Part shown: piece by piece, positions 10,311-21,954 of the stretch
How the letters are laid out: each line of letters opens with the position of its first letter
Numbering within the stretch: the stretch's first letter is position 1
Source of the DNA: Bolinopsis microptera
Taxonomy: Eukaryota > Ctenophora > Tentaculata > Lobata > Bolinopsidae
Direction of reading: 5' to 3'
Assembly: GCF_026151205.1 (NCBI RefSeq)
Contig: NC_087082.1
Span: 16,833,401 to 16,897,400 of the forward strand
DNA: 64,000 bases
Notes under the pieces: generated by a model
Database searches by the model: none
What the model was told of the DNA's origin: nothing
Seen by the model: the letters and a program-made list of their open reading frames with translations, nothing else
Made by a program: the position numbers and the translations under genes

Positions 10311-12611
10311 TTGCTGGTTTTTACCGATTTATCTATCATTTATCAACATGGATTTAAACATAGTTGTTTGACTGGCGATCTAGAAGCCAAGCAAGAAGGC
10401 TAAGTGCACGGCGCGGCAAAGTTCTCCGACAATAATTGTCAGAAATTGTAAAGCGCTTGCAAGCGTTTATTTATATGTTGTTAATGGTGATGGTTGTCCT
10501 GGTGGCGGTCGATGCGCGCTGCGTCATCAGTCATACACACTTCACATTCAGAACTTGCAAAAGAAAAATATTGTATATGAAATTAAATTATTGCGCTGGG
10601 CCACGCTCAGTCTGTCAACGAGTATGACAGGCGTCAGGCATGTTCATGTCATTCCAAGGAATCTCTAGCCGGGCTGAGCGAATCACGACGTCTGAAAAAA
10701 GTGCGGTGCTCATTGGATTTTAGTGTGTGCGTGACCAGCATTCACGTACTTGTTCATAATCAATCGTGGACATAAAAACAAGTGCACGCTGAGTACCAAT
10801 AGGAAAAAAAGTAATGTATATATACGCTAGTAAAGCCGCGCGCGTGCAGGCGTGCTGAGATAGCTTGTAAAATTTGGTTATTAGATAGTAAAACAGCAAC
10901 AAATAAACCGCGCCAGCTTGCGCGTTTGAGTCGCTCCTACGAAATCGCTCCCCCAAATTTAAAGAAAATTCTTGTGAAAAGGCCTTTGAGTTTGGGTATG
11001 GCATTGATCTAAATCGGTGTATTTTTTGGACGCTGATCCAGAATCACCCGCCATGACGTAGGGTAAAAATATTTCCCTGGAGAGTTACATGGGCAAAACC
11101 GTGTTAGTCACGTGACAGGCTTGTAAAACATGATTTCGATTGTTTAGGGCTCATGTTAGGGTTTGGGTTGTGGTACGCGGGTTATGGATAGCTCCGGGGT
11201 TATTATATGGTTGGGATTAGGGTTTATGTTAATTTGTTTTGTACGGCTGCAAAACCATAAAAACCAAGGTCACGTGAAATTTTTTCCCGATCCATGACTC
11301 GTGCCGAAGGCACAAAAGAGTCAAGGACAAGGGTTAGCGATCGAGGTTTTTTTTTGTATATGGTAGCTTTGCGACCGAGCGTGCGTGCGTGCGTGCGTAC
11401 GTGCCTGCAAGCACTGTTATCGCCCACGTGACTACCTGCGCAAAGTTATTTTGCGTGATAATCTGAATTATATAATTGTTGGCGCGCGGCGCTGAACCAA
11501 CCAAGTACATTATTAATTTCATCATGTACGTATCCCACTAGGCACTAATTGATAGCATATTATTATTATTTTGAGTTAGTATTACTATTTTGCACAGATC
11601 CGTGTCAGGTTGCATAAACAATAAACATATGGTTACATAGAAGTATACACGATTTTCAAATTCAATATAGAATTATATTAACTGGGCGGCGCTCGGCAGT
11701 CGGCATGTCACTTCGCCATATTTGCATGTTTATACAAACAGTAAAGACTGGGCCGTCCCCAGGTTGTATGGAATATGATAAATACGCCATCACGGATCGG
11801 GAAATTGAGCGGCCATCCACAAAAGAAAAGCGGCCGCATTTCTTGTTGGGCGAGCGAATAAGCAAGAGCCGGTTTTTATACAAAAATAAGCGTACACATG
11901 ATATACAATGCAATAAAGCTAAGAGTTTCTGCATGTTCGATTATTTTGCACCTAACCATGTGCCTTCGTGCTGCCGTTGCTCTATTCAGATAGGTAGTGC
12001 GCCATCAACATTGAACATTGAGCCGCGCGTGCCAACTGTATAGTAGGATAGTTTTTTAGCGCTTATTACGGCCAGCACAATTTTCTTCAAACAAATAAAT
12101 ATTGAGTATCCTTCCCGACCTCCGATTGCAACAAAAATTGGTGAGCTTACTCTGTACTCATAGACTTACGAGGAAAGTGTCTGAAATAATACGACAAAAA
12201 TCAACGAATTTGGTCAAATTACGCGAGTTTTACAGCTACTTTTGCTCCAAAAGCCTGGCATAGCCTGGCGTAATTAAACCCTCTAAAACGCACAAATAGG
12301 CTTACCTGGGGACCTCAGGCTATCATGTTCATTAATAGAGATTCGGCGGAATGACAGGCTGAGCGCGGCCCAGTAAAAATAGGCGTGTTTATGCGATTTT
12401 ACAATCTAACTCAGCGCGCGGCTCTTGTAGCGCATACGTCACTTCTTTTTTATTGGTAGTTGGCGTGCACGTGATCTTTTGCGCGGCTGTAATTGGTTCT
12501 GAACGATCACGTGAATGCTAGTCCAATGAGCATTGCACTTTTTTAGGGCGATGAAAGTCGTAATTCACTCAGCCCGAATAAATATTTGGCGGAATGCGGA
12601 ATGACAGGCTG
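10311..12611. other. Interior of the inverted-repeat element
   Basis: No transposase or other gene recognised; only short open frames. A second, more diverged inverted pair lies inside: about 10670-10760 against about 12480-12580 (GGGCTGAGCGAATCACGAC versus its complement), and about 10580-10620 against about 12345-12375. Symmetry therefore extends inward in older form. A GTGC microsatellite sits at about 11380-11402. Confidence 0.6.
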
Positions 12612-14552
12612 AGCCAAATTCCGACCAGGTTAAGGGGAATTGAAAAAACGCTTATAAGCGCTTTATAATTCTTGGCAACCAGGCCATGGGTGATGGGAAA
12701 AGCGGTAGAAAAGCAATCATAAGCGCCTATAAGCGCTTTTAAATCCTGACTCTGCCGGTGCACCCTAGGTTGCTCAGAAAAGCACATGCAAGTGGGCACT
12801 CTCCAGTTCCGACCAGGTTGAAGGGAATAGAGAAATCGTTTATAAGCGCTTTTTAATTCCGGGCACACCCCGTTCCGAACAGGTTAGGGGCAGCATTGAA
12901 AAAACGCTTATAAGCGCTTTATAATTCTTGCCAACCAGGCCATGGGTGATAGAAAAAGCGGTAGAAAAGCGATCATAAGCGCCTATAAGCGCTTTTAAAT
13001 CCTGACTCTGCCGGTGCAACCCAGGTTGCTCAGAAAAGCACATGCAAGTGGGCACTCTCCAGTTCCGACCAGGTTAAGGGGAATTGAGAAATCGCTTATA
13101 AGCGCTTTTAAATTCCGGGCACTACCCCGTTCCGACCACGTTAGGGGCGGCATTGACAAAGCGCTTATAAGCGCTTTTAAATTCCGGGCACTCCCCCGTT
13201 CCGACCAGGTAAGGGGCAGCATTGAAAAAACGCTTATAAGCGCTTTATAATTCTTGCCAACCCATGCCATGGGTGATAGGAAAAGTGGTAGAAAAGCGAT
13301 CATAAGCGCCTTATATAAGCGCTTTTAAATCCTGACTCTGCCGGTGCACCCCAGGTTGCTCAGAAAAGCACATGCAAGTTCCGACCAGGTTAAGGGGAAT
13401 TGAGAAATCGCTTATAAGCGCTTTTAAATTCCGGGCACTACCCCGTTCCGACCAGGTTAGGGGCAGCATCGAAAAAGCGCTTATAAGCGCTTTATAATTC
13501 TTGCCAACCAGGCCATGGGTGATAGGAAAAGCGGTAGAAAAGCGATCATAAGCGCTTTTTAATCCTGACTCTGCCGGTGCACCCCAGGTTTCTCAGAAAA
13601 GCACTTATAAGCGGGCACTCTGATTTCCAGTTCCGACCAGGTTAGGGGCAGCATTTAAAAAGCGCTTATGAGCGCTTTTTTATTCCGGGCACTCCCCCGT
13701 TCCGACCAGGTAAGGGGCAGCATTGAAAAACGCTTATAAGCGCTTTATAATTCTTGCCAACCCATGCCATGGGTGATAGGAAAAGTGGTAGAAAAGCGAT
13801 CATAAGCGCCTATAAGCGCTTTTAAATCCTGACTCTGCCGGTGCACCCCAGGTTGCTCAGAAAAGCACATGAAAGTTCCAACCAGGTTAAGGGGAATTGA
13901 GAAATCGCTTATAAGCGCTTTTAAATTCTGGGCACTACCCCGTTCCGACCAGGCTAGGGGCAGCATCGAAAAAGCGCTTGTAAGCGCTTTTTAATTCCTG
14001 CTCACCTGGCCATGGATGATAGGAAAAGCGGTAAAAGCGGTGAAATAGCGATGAATTAGCCGTTATAAGCGATTTCTAAAAAAACGCTTATAATCGATTA
14101 TAAGCGGTTATAAGATGTAATATAGCGTTTTCCTGACTCAATTTTAAAAGCGCTTATAAGCGCTTTATTTGCGCTTTACAAACAGCTAAATTGCACCCCA
14201 ATTATAAGCGCTTATAATCGCTTATAAATGGTTCAAAAAAGCGCCTACGAATCGCTTATCCGGCCAACCGCTTATCCACCCGTTTTTGGCGCCAATCCTA
14301 CTGGAAAACCGCTTTCAAATCGCTCAGCGACGCTAGTAAGCGCTTAAAAGCGCTTATAAGCGCTTTTAAATTCAAAAAAGCGCTTTTTTGAATTATGACA
14401 CCAATTATAGTCGATTATAAGCGATTTTTTTTTAACCGTTTATAATCGTAAAAAAAGCGATTGTAAACGGGTTTTTTTTTAAAAGCGCCGAAAAAGCGCT
14501 CAATAAGCGATTATCGGCGCCGATCATAAAATATCGTTTATGGAAACTTGCC
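12612..14552. repeat. Right arm: palindromic satellite repeats
   Basis: Reverse-complement counterpart of the left arm with the same landmarks (CAGGTTAAGGGGAATTGA, TGACTCTGCCGGTGCACCCC, GCCATGGGTGATAGG). The outermost ~900 bp match the left arm nearly base for base. The repeat-unit number and order differ slightly nearer the centre. Confidence 0.9.
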
Positions 14553-14796
14553 AAAACACTTTGATCAAAGCTTACTTAACCCCACATTCATTAATTATCC
14601 TGTATTCCAAGATAGTGGTGAGTAATAATTATAGAATTTCCTACAATGCAATAAATTTGTGAATCGAAACTTGTTTAGTTGCAAATACTAGATACTCTAG
14701 TTTTTAAGCATAAACTAAGGTCTGAAGATTAACAAGTTAACATAAACAAATATTTGATTTATGGTATTCATATAATTACATGCATAATTTTTTCAG

Positions 14797-15161
14797 GTTT
14801 AATAGAAGACTTTAAGAGCGTTCTTAAACTCCTCAAGCTTCCGGATGCGGCCACACTTCATCAACTCGATAACTATCGCCTCAATTATGATAAGGAATGC
14901 GTGAAGCCTTATCTAGTGCCAGACTCTGACCCAATGAAGCTACTTAACCCCCAGGTATATTGGAGATACTTCTCCACGCCAGAACGTTTTGAATTAAAAA
15001 AGTTGGCAGATATAGTATTTGCCATCTTGAGCGCATCTTCGTTATGCGAAACAAACTTCAGAGATTATGAGTATGTTTTAAATAAAAGGAGGCTTAGGCT
15101 AAAGCCTAAGCTTGCTGAGAAACTAGTGTTTATCTACTCCAATAAGCACATTAAAATGTGA
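14797..15161 (+). pseudogene. hAT transposase C-terminal dimerisation domain (copy 2)
   Basis: After a TTTTTTCAG acceptor the exon reads LIEDFKSVLKLLKLPDAATL, then NPQVYWRYFSTPERFELKKL, ADIVFAILSASSLCETNFRD, a basic LNKRRLRLKPKLAEKLVFIY segment, and ends TGA at 15159-15161. This is the better-preserved version of the hATC domain because it keeps the 13 bases missing in copy 1. Its upstream exon is destroyed by the 6.2-kb insertion, so no full product is possible from this locus as assembled. Confidence 0.65.
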
Positions 15162-15184
15162 TTATTGGAGTAGATCAACACTAG
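15123..15184. repeat. 62-bp palindrome, copy 2
   Basis: Same palindrome as 963-1024, with one base change in the right arm. Preservation in both copies could mean recent duplication or selection. Confidence 0.85.
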
Positions 15185-15310
15185 TTTTTTATTACAACAG
15201 TTTCTTAATAATTATATATATTACAAACAGTTTCTTAATAATTATATATTATGACTGTTAATTTATTATCTTAATAATTGTCTTTCTCTTCGACTACTAC
15301 CTCAAGTAAA

Positions 15311-16321
15311 ACTTTTTGGTACCTTTAACGATGAAATTATCCGCAACCAATCTCCCGCTGATGATCTTATAGAACTTGTAAACCTACTCTTGTATGGACA
15401 ACCTGTTAGTAAAGGAGAATTTGCATACATTGCTCTTAGTATTGCGAGTGTAATTCAATACAACATGATGAAAAGGATAAAAGATCAGGTAAATGTTATC
15501 ATTAACAGGAAAAGGACGAATATTTTTGGAAATCAGTAAGCACTCAACCCCAAAGATATAGGTAATTCAATAAATTCAAATTCCATCATGTCAATGCATG
15601 AAGGTCCATTAGCCAAGACAAGTGACAGTAACACATTTTAAAATTATATCTAAAATCTAAATTACACAACGATAATAAGAAAAACAAAACTCTCATCTTA
15701 TTTGTGCGCAAAGCTATCGAAAACGCTCAGTATAGAAAGGGTATGCGAAGTATAGAATGTAATGTACATTATAACTTGCTGCTAAAACAGCGTCCTTTAA
15801 ACTTTATATCTCATTATGTGAAGAATCGAATGTGAATATACCAACGAAATTTTCATGGAAGGACCAGAACCATGTTGAGCGATTTAGAAGCTCAATTCAC
15901 TTTCAAATAGAAACATCGGCTGAGGCCTAAAGCTTGCACAAAATGCGGCACAATACGAAATTTTGAACATCTTGGTAAATTTACCATCGGAAATTTATTG
16001 GAGCTATTCAGCGAGCTGGAAATCTCTGTTCCGATATCAGTTGTGGAGGGTCTCTTATAAGAGTTTAATTTCTGGCATTGCAAATCAGGGGGCACCTCAT
16101 CAATAAGCAGACAGTGCAAAGCAAATTGATTTTCTAGCGACTTTTATTCAGATATTAGGCATAAATAGAAGAATGATATACTCCAGGTGAAAATTATAGC
16201 AATATCATACTGAACACCATATTATGTCTTCTCGACATATTACGCAATAACTATGACTAAAATCTACATACACATTGGATGATTATCTAACGTAGATAGA
16301 TGTTAGTTTTGAATACATAGC
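15311..16321. repeat. Partial internal tandem duplication in copy 2
   Basis: In copy 1 the sequence CTCAAGTAAAACT is followed by ATGATAATACTAAACGAAC. Here it jumps to TTTTTGGTACCTTTAACGATG, homologous to 2211 onward, runs to the ATACATAGCACA landmark, and then restarts at AATACTAAACGAACATTGAA (homologous to about 1190). The junction bases ACAATACTA suggest an unequal exchange. Confidence 0.75.
15315..15540 (+). pseudogene. C-terminal fragment of the unidentified ORF (third copy)
   Basis: Encodes the last ~75 residues seen at 2008-2436 (from FGTFNDEIIRNQSPADDLIE to the basic end FGNQ) without the first half. It starts at the duplication junction, so it has no start codon of its own. Confidence 0.5.
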
Positions 16322-16491
16322 ACAATACTAAACGAACATTGAAAGTACTCCACTGACTTCGAAAAAAGTTTAATTTTTTTTCCGAAAAAGGCTGTACCCT
16401 GTAGAGTGTAGGGCCTGTACGGTACGTACCTTTAAAAAGTGCTGTACCGTACGCACTTTAAAGCCGGGTACCGTACGTATTTCTCATTATA

Positions 16492-16505
16492 GGGGGGGGG
16501 GGGGG
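16492..16505. repeat. Poly-G tract (14 G)
   Basis: Counterpart of the 28-G tract at 1350-1377, half as long. Confidence 0.95.
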
Positions 16506-17057
16506 CAATAATAATCCAAACCAATCTCCTCAATTTTTACTTTTTCACGAGGACTGTGGCGACCTTGTTTGCCCTGTCCAGAGATCCCAGGGTTAAAAGA
16601 CAATTGCTGGTAATCTTATCTCATTAAAAAAAGGCCTGGGGATAACTCCGCATCTCTTCCTCCTGGGGTGGGACGGGGACTTTGATCTATCAGACAGCAT
16701 CGTTGGGACCCTCAATGCAAACGAAGCTGTGTATCACAGACGTTGCAACGTGCAACATTCGATAACAACCCTAAATTTAAAAATAAAGATAGTAAAAATG
16801 CACCCACCTGTTAAGAGGCGCAAGAGAAAATCGATGGGGATCGCGTTGCTTCTTCCATCAAAAGCTGATAATTCACAGAAAGCAAGTGAATCAACCCCGT
16901 GAGAATTGGGGCCTGTTCCTCTCCGGCCTCAGTTTTGAGCCTAAAATCACCGTCTATAGACTCGAATAATTCCGCTGCTTTACTATCAATAACTGCCCTA
17001 CACTGTACACAAGATGATTCATATCATTGGGGAGAGTGATCGCATTATTTTTCTCTT

Positions 17058-17468
17058 AAAACTGTTAAAAACCCACTGCAGCGAACATTTAACGGTTGTG
17101 TCAAATACTAATGGAAAAAAAGGTTTATTTTTCTCAACAGAAAACTATTCGACGGTCTAGCCCAACTCCACTTCAGTAAAGAAACCTTGGATGGCACAGT
17201 TAATGAGGTTACAAATGAGGCACTTGCCATGGAGAATGAGGTTTTTGGTACCTTTAACAATGAAATTATCCGCAACCAATCTCCCGCTGATGATCTTATA
17301 GAATTTGTAAACCTACTCTTGTATGGACAACCTGTTAGTAAAGGAGAATTTGCATACATTGCTCTTAGTATTGCGAGTGTAATTCAATACAACATGATGA
17401 AAAGGATAAAAAATCAGGTAAATGTTATCATTAACAGGAAAAGGACGAATATTTTTGGAAATCAGTAA
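17058..17468 (+). pseudogene. Unidentified ORF, copy 2
   Basis: Same product as at 2008-2436. Near 17155 a few extra bases create TAG and shift the frame. Downstream, 17187-17468 remains open (NEVTNEALAMENEVFGTFNN ... FGNQ). It cannot make the full copy-1 protein. Confidence 0.45.
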
Positions 17469-18260
17469 GCACTCAACCCCAAAGATATAGGTAATTCAAT
17501 ATATTCAAATTCCATCATGTCAATGCATGAAGGTCCATTAGCCAAGACAAGTGACAGTAACACATTTTAAAATTATATCTGAATTACACAACAATAATAA
17601 GAAAAACAAAACTCTCATCTTATTTGTGCGCAAAGCTATCGAAAACGCTAAGTATAGAAAGGGTATGCAAAGTATAGACCTGCACCATAATATACATTAG
17701 AACTTGCTGCAATAAAAGCGTCCTTTAAACATAATTTCTCATTATGTGAGGAATCGAATGTGAATATACCAACGAAATTGTCATGGAAGGAATCAGAGCC
17801 ATGTTGAGCGATTTAGAAGCTCAATTCACTCTTAAATAGAAACATCGGCTGAGGCCTAAATCTTGCGCAAAATGCGGCACAATACGAACTTTTGGACATC
17901 TTGGTTAATTTACCATCGGAAATTTATTGGAGCTATTCAGCGAGCTGGAAATATCTGTTCCGATATCAGGTGTGGAGGGTGAAGGGTCTCTTTTTAGAGT
18001 TGGATTTCTGGCATTGCAAATCAGGGGGCACCTCATCAATTAGCAGACAGTGCAAAGCAAATGAATTTTCTAGCGACTTTTAATCAGATATTAGGCATAA
18101 ATAGTAGAATGATATACTCCAGTTGAAAATTATAACAATATCATACTGAACACCATATTATGTCTTCTCGACATATTACACAAAAACTATGACTAAAATT
18201 TACATACACAATGGATGATTATCTGAAGAAAATAGATGTTAGTTTTGAATACATAGCACA

Positions 18261-18476
18261 TTGTTACACATACCATACTTCTTCAATACACTCATTCTGA
18301 TGGCCAACATTTCTCAGATTGCTGCTGTTCGCTTCGATCCCTCCGCTGGCACAATCATAGAGGAGTTCGCCCAATACATCCTGCCTACTTATACTGGTCC
18401 GGTTTCGGCAGATGCTTCCAGACTGTCGCATTACAAATGGCTGAACAATTGTCATGTAAAAATTACCTCATCATGA
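18261..18476 (+). pseudogene. Exonuclease-like fragment, copy 2
   Basis: Open frame of 71 codons with ANISQIAAVRFDPSAGTIIE, EFAQYILPT and PVSADASRLSHYKW. The pattern suits the N-terminal core of a DEDDh exonuclease (strands 1-3 and the following Tyr-Ile-x-Pro). The catalytic D-x-E should precede the ISQIAAV strand but is absent, and no downstream motifs were found. Probably an exon or relic of such a nuclease carried in the duplicated block. Copy 1 (3241) has a nonsense change. The assignment is tentative. Confidence 0.35.
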
Positions 18477-18632
18477 GTGATGAGGAAGTAATTGAAATGT
18501 GTTTAAAATTGGGATCGTCATGTTAGTTCTGACACCGGATTAACCGATTGGAGTGGGGAGTTGCGGATCACTGGCAGCAGACAACCATCTAATCGGTAAA
18601 TATTTATAATTGTTACTTATTTAGGTATTTGA

Positions 18633-19003
18633 GCACAGAAGAAGAAATCGTTGTAAGATTTTATCCTATAATATATAAGCATTGCAATGGATACAGATTT
18701 TGGGTAAATACGAAAAGAATATTCACTAATCTGGACTAGTATAAATCTTACAAGTATGTTGTCTTTGGCAAAAAATGGATGTCAAGGCTTGCCTTTTAAA
18801 CACTGTCAAACATCGATTATCTTCAAAACTTTACGAAAAAGGTCGTCAGAAAAACATTCAATAAAAATCTTAACCAGCAATGTAAAAAGTGTTATATATT
18901 CTAGTAATTTATTGTATGATTAACCGATATACTATTCAGGATGACTACCTGGGTTTTGGTTTTGGTTTTGGTTTAGCTTTTAGCTTTTAGTCTTGCGTTT
19001 ACC
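18633..19003. other. No recognised feature
   Basis: AT-rich sequence between the end of the duplicated block and a short gag-like ORF. A run of GGTTTT(G) repeats lies at about 18954-18975. Confidence 0.5.
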
Positions 19004-19023
19004 TTGTCACAACGATTCATAAC

Positions 19024-19218
19024 AATGGCGACGAGTCTGGTTTCGAACTTACGCTTATCCAAGGAAACTGATTGTGTCAGAGAGTGGCTGGAAATCTTTG
19101 AAAACGCCGCTTCTGTGTTCATTTTCGCACACGCAGATAAGTTACCAGATGACGCAGAAGAGAAAACTGCTAAAAAAGCAGAACTCATGGAAAAGGAAAA
19201 AACAAGCACAGCCCCCGA
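19024..19218 (+). pseudogene. Short gag-like ORF truncated by the BTB array
   Basis: ATG 19024 (MATSLVSNLRLSKETDCVRE, then WLEIFENAASVF and a Lys/Glu-rich helix) opens a frame that runs into sequence shared by all array units (from about 19217: CCTAACTAAA...). The start, with W-x-x-x-F-E-x-A and an Asp-Asp-Ala-Glu-Glu-Lys helix, resembles the N-terminus of some LTR-retroelement Gag proteins, but this is weak. Function unknown. The boundary marks the left edge of the array. Confidence 0.25.
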
Positions 19219-19405
19219 GACTATTAATATAATACAGAATTTGATAAGAAGTAATGAGATTCCTAACTAAAATATTGTAATAATAAGTATACCGCTGCAT
19301 CAGTATAGTTTGGATACAATAATGCTATAATTAATCTGGAAAGAATTTTTAACTGTAATAATGAGAGTATTTAGAAGTCAGATTGGTATTTCTAATACAC
19401 ATAAA

Positions 19406-21015
19406 TTAACCGCCTTATTTAAAACAAGTGGAGGTCACCATTATTTATAGAGTCGTATTTTAGTGCACCTTTCAACCAAACTCGGTGTCTATTCTTAGAG
19501 AACCTGATTTGAATCATTAGCAAAGTTGAATTGAAACTGTCACTCTGTTACACACTACCTTAGGTGTGTAGAAGTTTTGGTTATTATCCCAGTTGTTTTT
19601 TTTTGGTTTAGCAGCCTGGTACATTTTTAAAGAACCTGTTTGAAAGTTTTATTTGACACTGTATGGAGTACATCCCTCAATATAATAACTCCACCGATTG
19701 GTTCCATCTCTATAAATATGAATATTACTACTCCCACCTTCTCCAGATAAGTATAAAATCACACCAATAATAGTTATCTAACTCTGTAGTCTTATATCAT
19801 CTGTACTTGGTTCGTAGGGTGACAGGGTGTAGTAAGTGTTACTAACACACTGTATCCAACCTAGAAATAGATTAAACATTATACAGCTTACTTGACAGAT
19901 ACGTAAAAATACATTTATTAACCTATTACATATTATATCATTTACCTTGCTTCTATTTCTCAGTATGATTAGCAATACTTTACAAACCTCACCATCGACT
20001 GTCCCTAGTACATCTTCAGTATTTTCATCAACTTCTAGCTCTTCTTTAGAGCTACTTGACTCTTCAGTGTTCCTTCCTTTAACAAACTTCTTTACAACCG
20101 CTTTCATATCAGCAATTTCAGAATCTTCATTTATAGCGACCAGGAAGTCAGATAGTTCATTAAATTCAGATGAAAATGTACGGCTCAACTTCTGGACATC
20201 CAGCTTTTGTAGCATGTACAGAGAATTCTCGTCAAATCCTTCACATTTCAGGTTAAAGGAGATATAAGTTACAAGACAATTGCTTATGATGTTCAAGTTA
20301 TCAGCAGCAATAGCGAGGACATGTCAATCACAACGTTTGGTAGCTCGAAAAACAGCCATTATATCTCTGCAAGAAGACAAATTTGTCAACTCCACCTAAA
20401 AGTAACATTATCCACAAAGCAGATGGCTGACATATCCGCAGTCTTTCAGATTCTAATGCACCCTGCTAGCAATCTCACACAAGACAAATAACTTTCTTTG
20501 TACGAGTGTGTTCTCAAATTCAGTACTTCTGCTTTGTAAAAACTTCAGGCACCTCTTAGTCAACCAGGACACATCGAAATACATGTGGCCATTTTGATTA
20601 GCTTCTTCAAAGATGCCACTTCTCAATTTATCAACGGTTCACCAGAGTACAGCGCTCAACAAACAGCGACTGCTGTTTTGTGAAATCGTCCATTTCCAAG
20701 CGTGGACTGAAATTGAACAGGATTTAATATATTTTACATAAAATCCGAACATAATTTTAGAATCGAGCCGTCAAATTTACCAAATAATCTTGATAAGCAT
20801 TTAAAAGTATCAAATTTCACTATATTAACAGTATTAAATATTTACCAGTAAACAGTTGGTGGTGGACTTGTCAATACAGGACTGTTTAAAGGACATTATC
20901 AAGGAATTAGTTTTAATCCTTGTTCAACTCGTCAGCTTAAGAAGCGATTTCCGTGTACAGGAGAGTTGATGTGCACTACAACCAAAGTTTCAGGTACTTT
21001 AATTTTTGGAGCCAT
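19406..21015 (-). pseudogene. BTB-family unit A (many frameshifts)
   Basis: Exons by comparison with intact copies: exon 1 about 21015-20846, exon 2 about 20706-19946, exon 3 about 19860-19406. Exon 2 keeps a readable C-terminal half (NENSLYMLQKLDVQKLSRTF-like, then the Ser-rich linker). Exon 1 and the BTB part of exon 2 carry several 1-2-base indels, and the C-terminal exon is shifted more than once. Intron 2 is shortened to about 85 bp against about 190 bp in copy F. The differences from intact copies are mostly indels, often in homopolymers, so sequencing error is an alternative to real decay. Confidence 0.7.
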
Positions 21016-21537
21016 AGAGCTGAAAACTAAGATTGAGGTTGTAATATAAATATAAGTTTTAGTAAATAAATTGATATTGAGGGAGAGAGAATCAATGAGG
21101 TCCAATTTACCCACCGAATTTAGGCGGAAAGGAAAAAGTTTGTGGTAAATGAAGAAAGGCTGCAAATCGAGCATGGTAAATTGGGTCTTACAGCGCCTCC
21201 ATATTAATTTTATATTAAATGATGCGCAGAAAAAATTCATTTCTTGTTGTTTATTGAATCAATAGAATGTGGTCGAGTAAGTCAAAACTTTAAATTCAAA
21301 CAAGAAAATAAAAAAGTTCAATAAATTAATTGCTCCACAATTTAACCTTATCACAGTATCTAAATAAGTTCAAAGTTGTAACTAAAATCAAAACCAAGCT
21401 CTATAAAATAATGATCCTAAAGGACATGAAGGCGTTATTAATAATGTCACTGGAACTGAGCAGGCTGTTACCACAATATAAAACTACAAACAAATAACAC
21501 TCCTCAGAAAAGAAAGCATGTTAAGATGATGCTCAGT

Positions 21538-21697
21538 AATCAGTATAATTACCCGACTCTTACATTCTCCCCTGTGTCTACTGTTAATGCTTAAAATAGA
21601 CACCTCATAGTCCCCATCTTAGACAGAGTCTCACTCCAACAACACATGTATCTCTGATGGTACAAACAAACATGTCCGACTCCTCAAATACTCTATC
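21538..21697 (-). pseudogene. L9-like last-exon relic between units B and A
   Basis: Reverse-complement copy of the L9-like tail present at the other unit boundaries, with several small indels. See the longer version at 44979-45453. Confidence 0.55.
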
Positions 21698-21954
21698 TTG
21701 TTTAGTGCACTGAGCAATATAATTAACTACTAAACTATAAAACAGAATGGGTGCCAGTTTCCTTAACTAATCGTGAGTAAATCAGTAAGAATTTTATAAA
21801 GTAGGTTAATGATTCCTAACTAAATTATGTGGTATAATAAGTATACGCAGCACAGTTTGTTGGAATACAATAATGCTATCATTAATCTGAAAGAATAATT
21901 CACTGTAATTATTGAGAGTTTAGAAAGTCATATTGGTATTACTAATACACAGAA

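Larger units (their letters stand above)
8376..14552. mobile_element. 6.2-kb DNA element with ~1.9-kb inverted arms and 8-bp TSD
   Basis: The element starts GGCAAGTTTCCATAAACGAT and ends with its reverse complement. It is flanked on both sides by AAAACACT (8368-8375 and 14553-14560). The matching uninterrupted site is seen in copy 1 at about 408-417. An 8-bp target duplication is typical of hAT, P and some other cut-and-paste superfamilies. The arms are made of satellite-like repeats, and the middle has no recognisable transposase, so it is probably non-autonomous. It inserted into an exon of another transposon relic, so it is younger than the block duplication. Confidence 0.8.
7968..18632. 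repeat. Segmental duplication, copy 2 (interrupted and rearranged)
   Basis: The block resumes similarity to position 1 onward. At 8375/14553 it is split by a 6.2-kb inserted element. It also contains an internal partial tandem duplication: 15311-16321 repeats the part homologous to 2211-3215, then the block restarts at the point homologous to 1188. Similarity with copy 1 ends near 18632. Confidence 0.8.

Noticed and set aside
11705-12043. 112-codon frame in the centre of the 6.2-kb element
   Set aside because: No transposase motif; an overlapping frame of similar length exists on the other strand (11934-11662). Likely chance.
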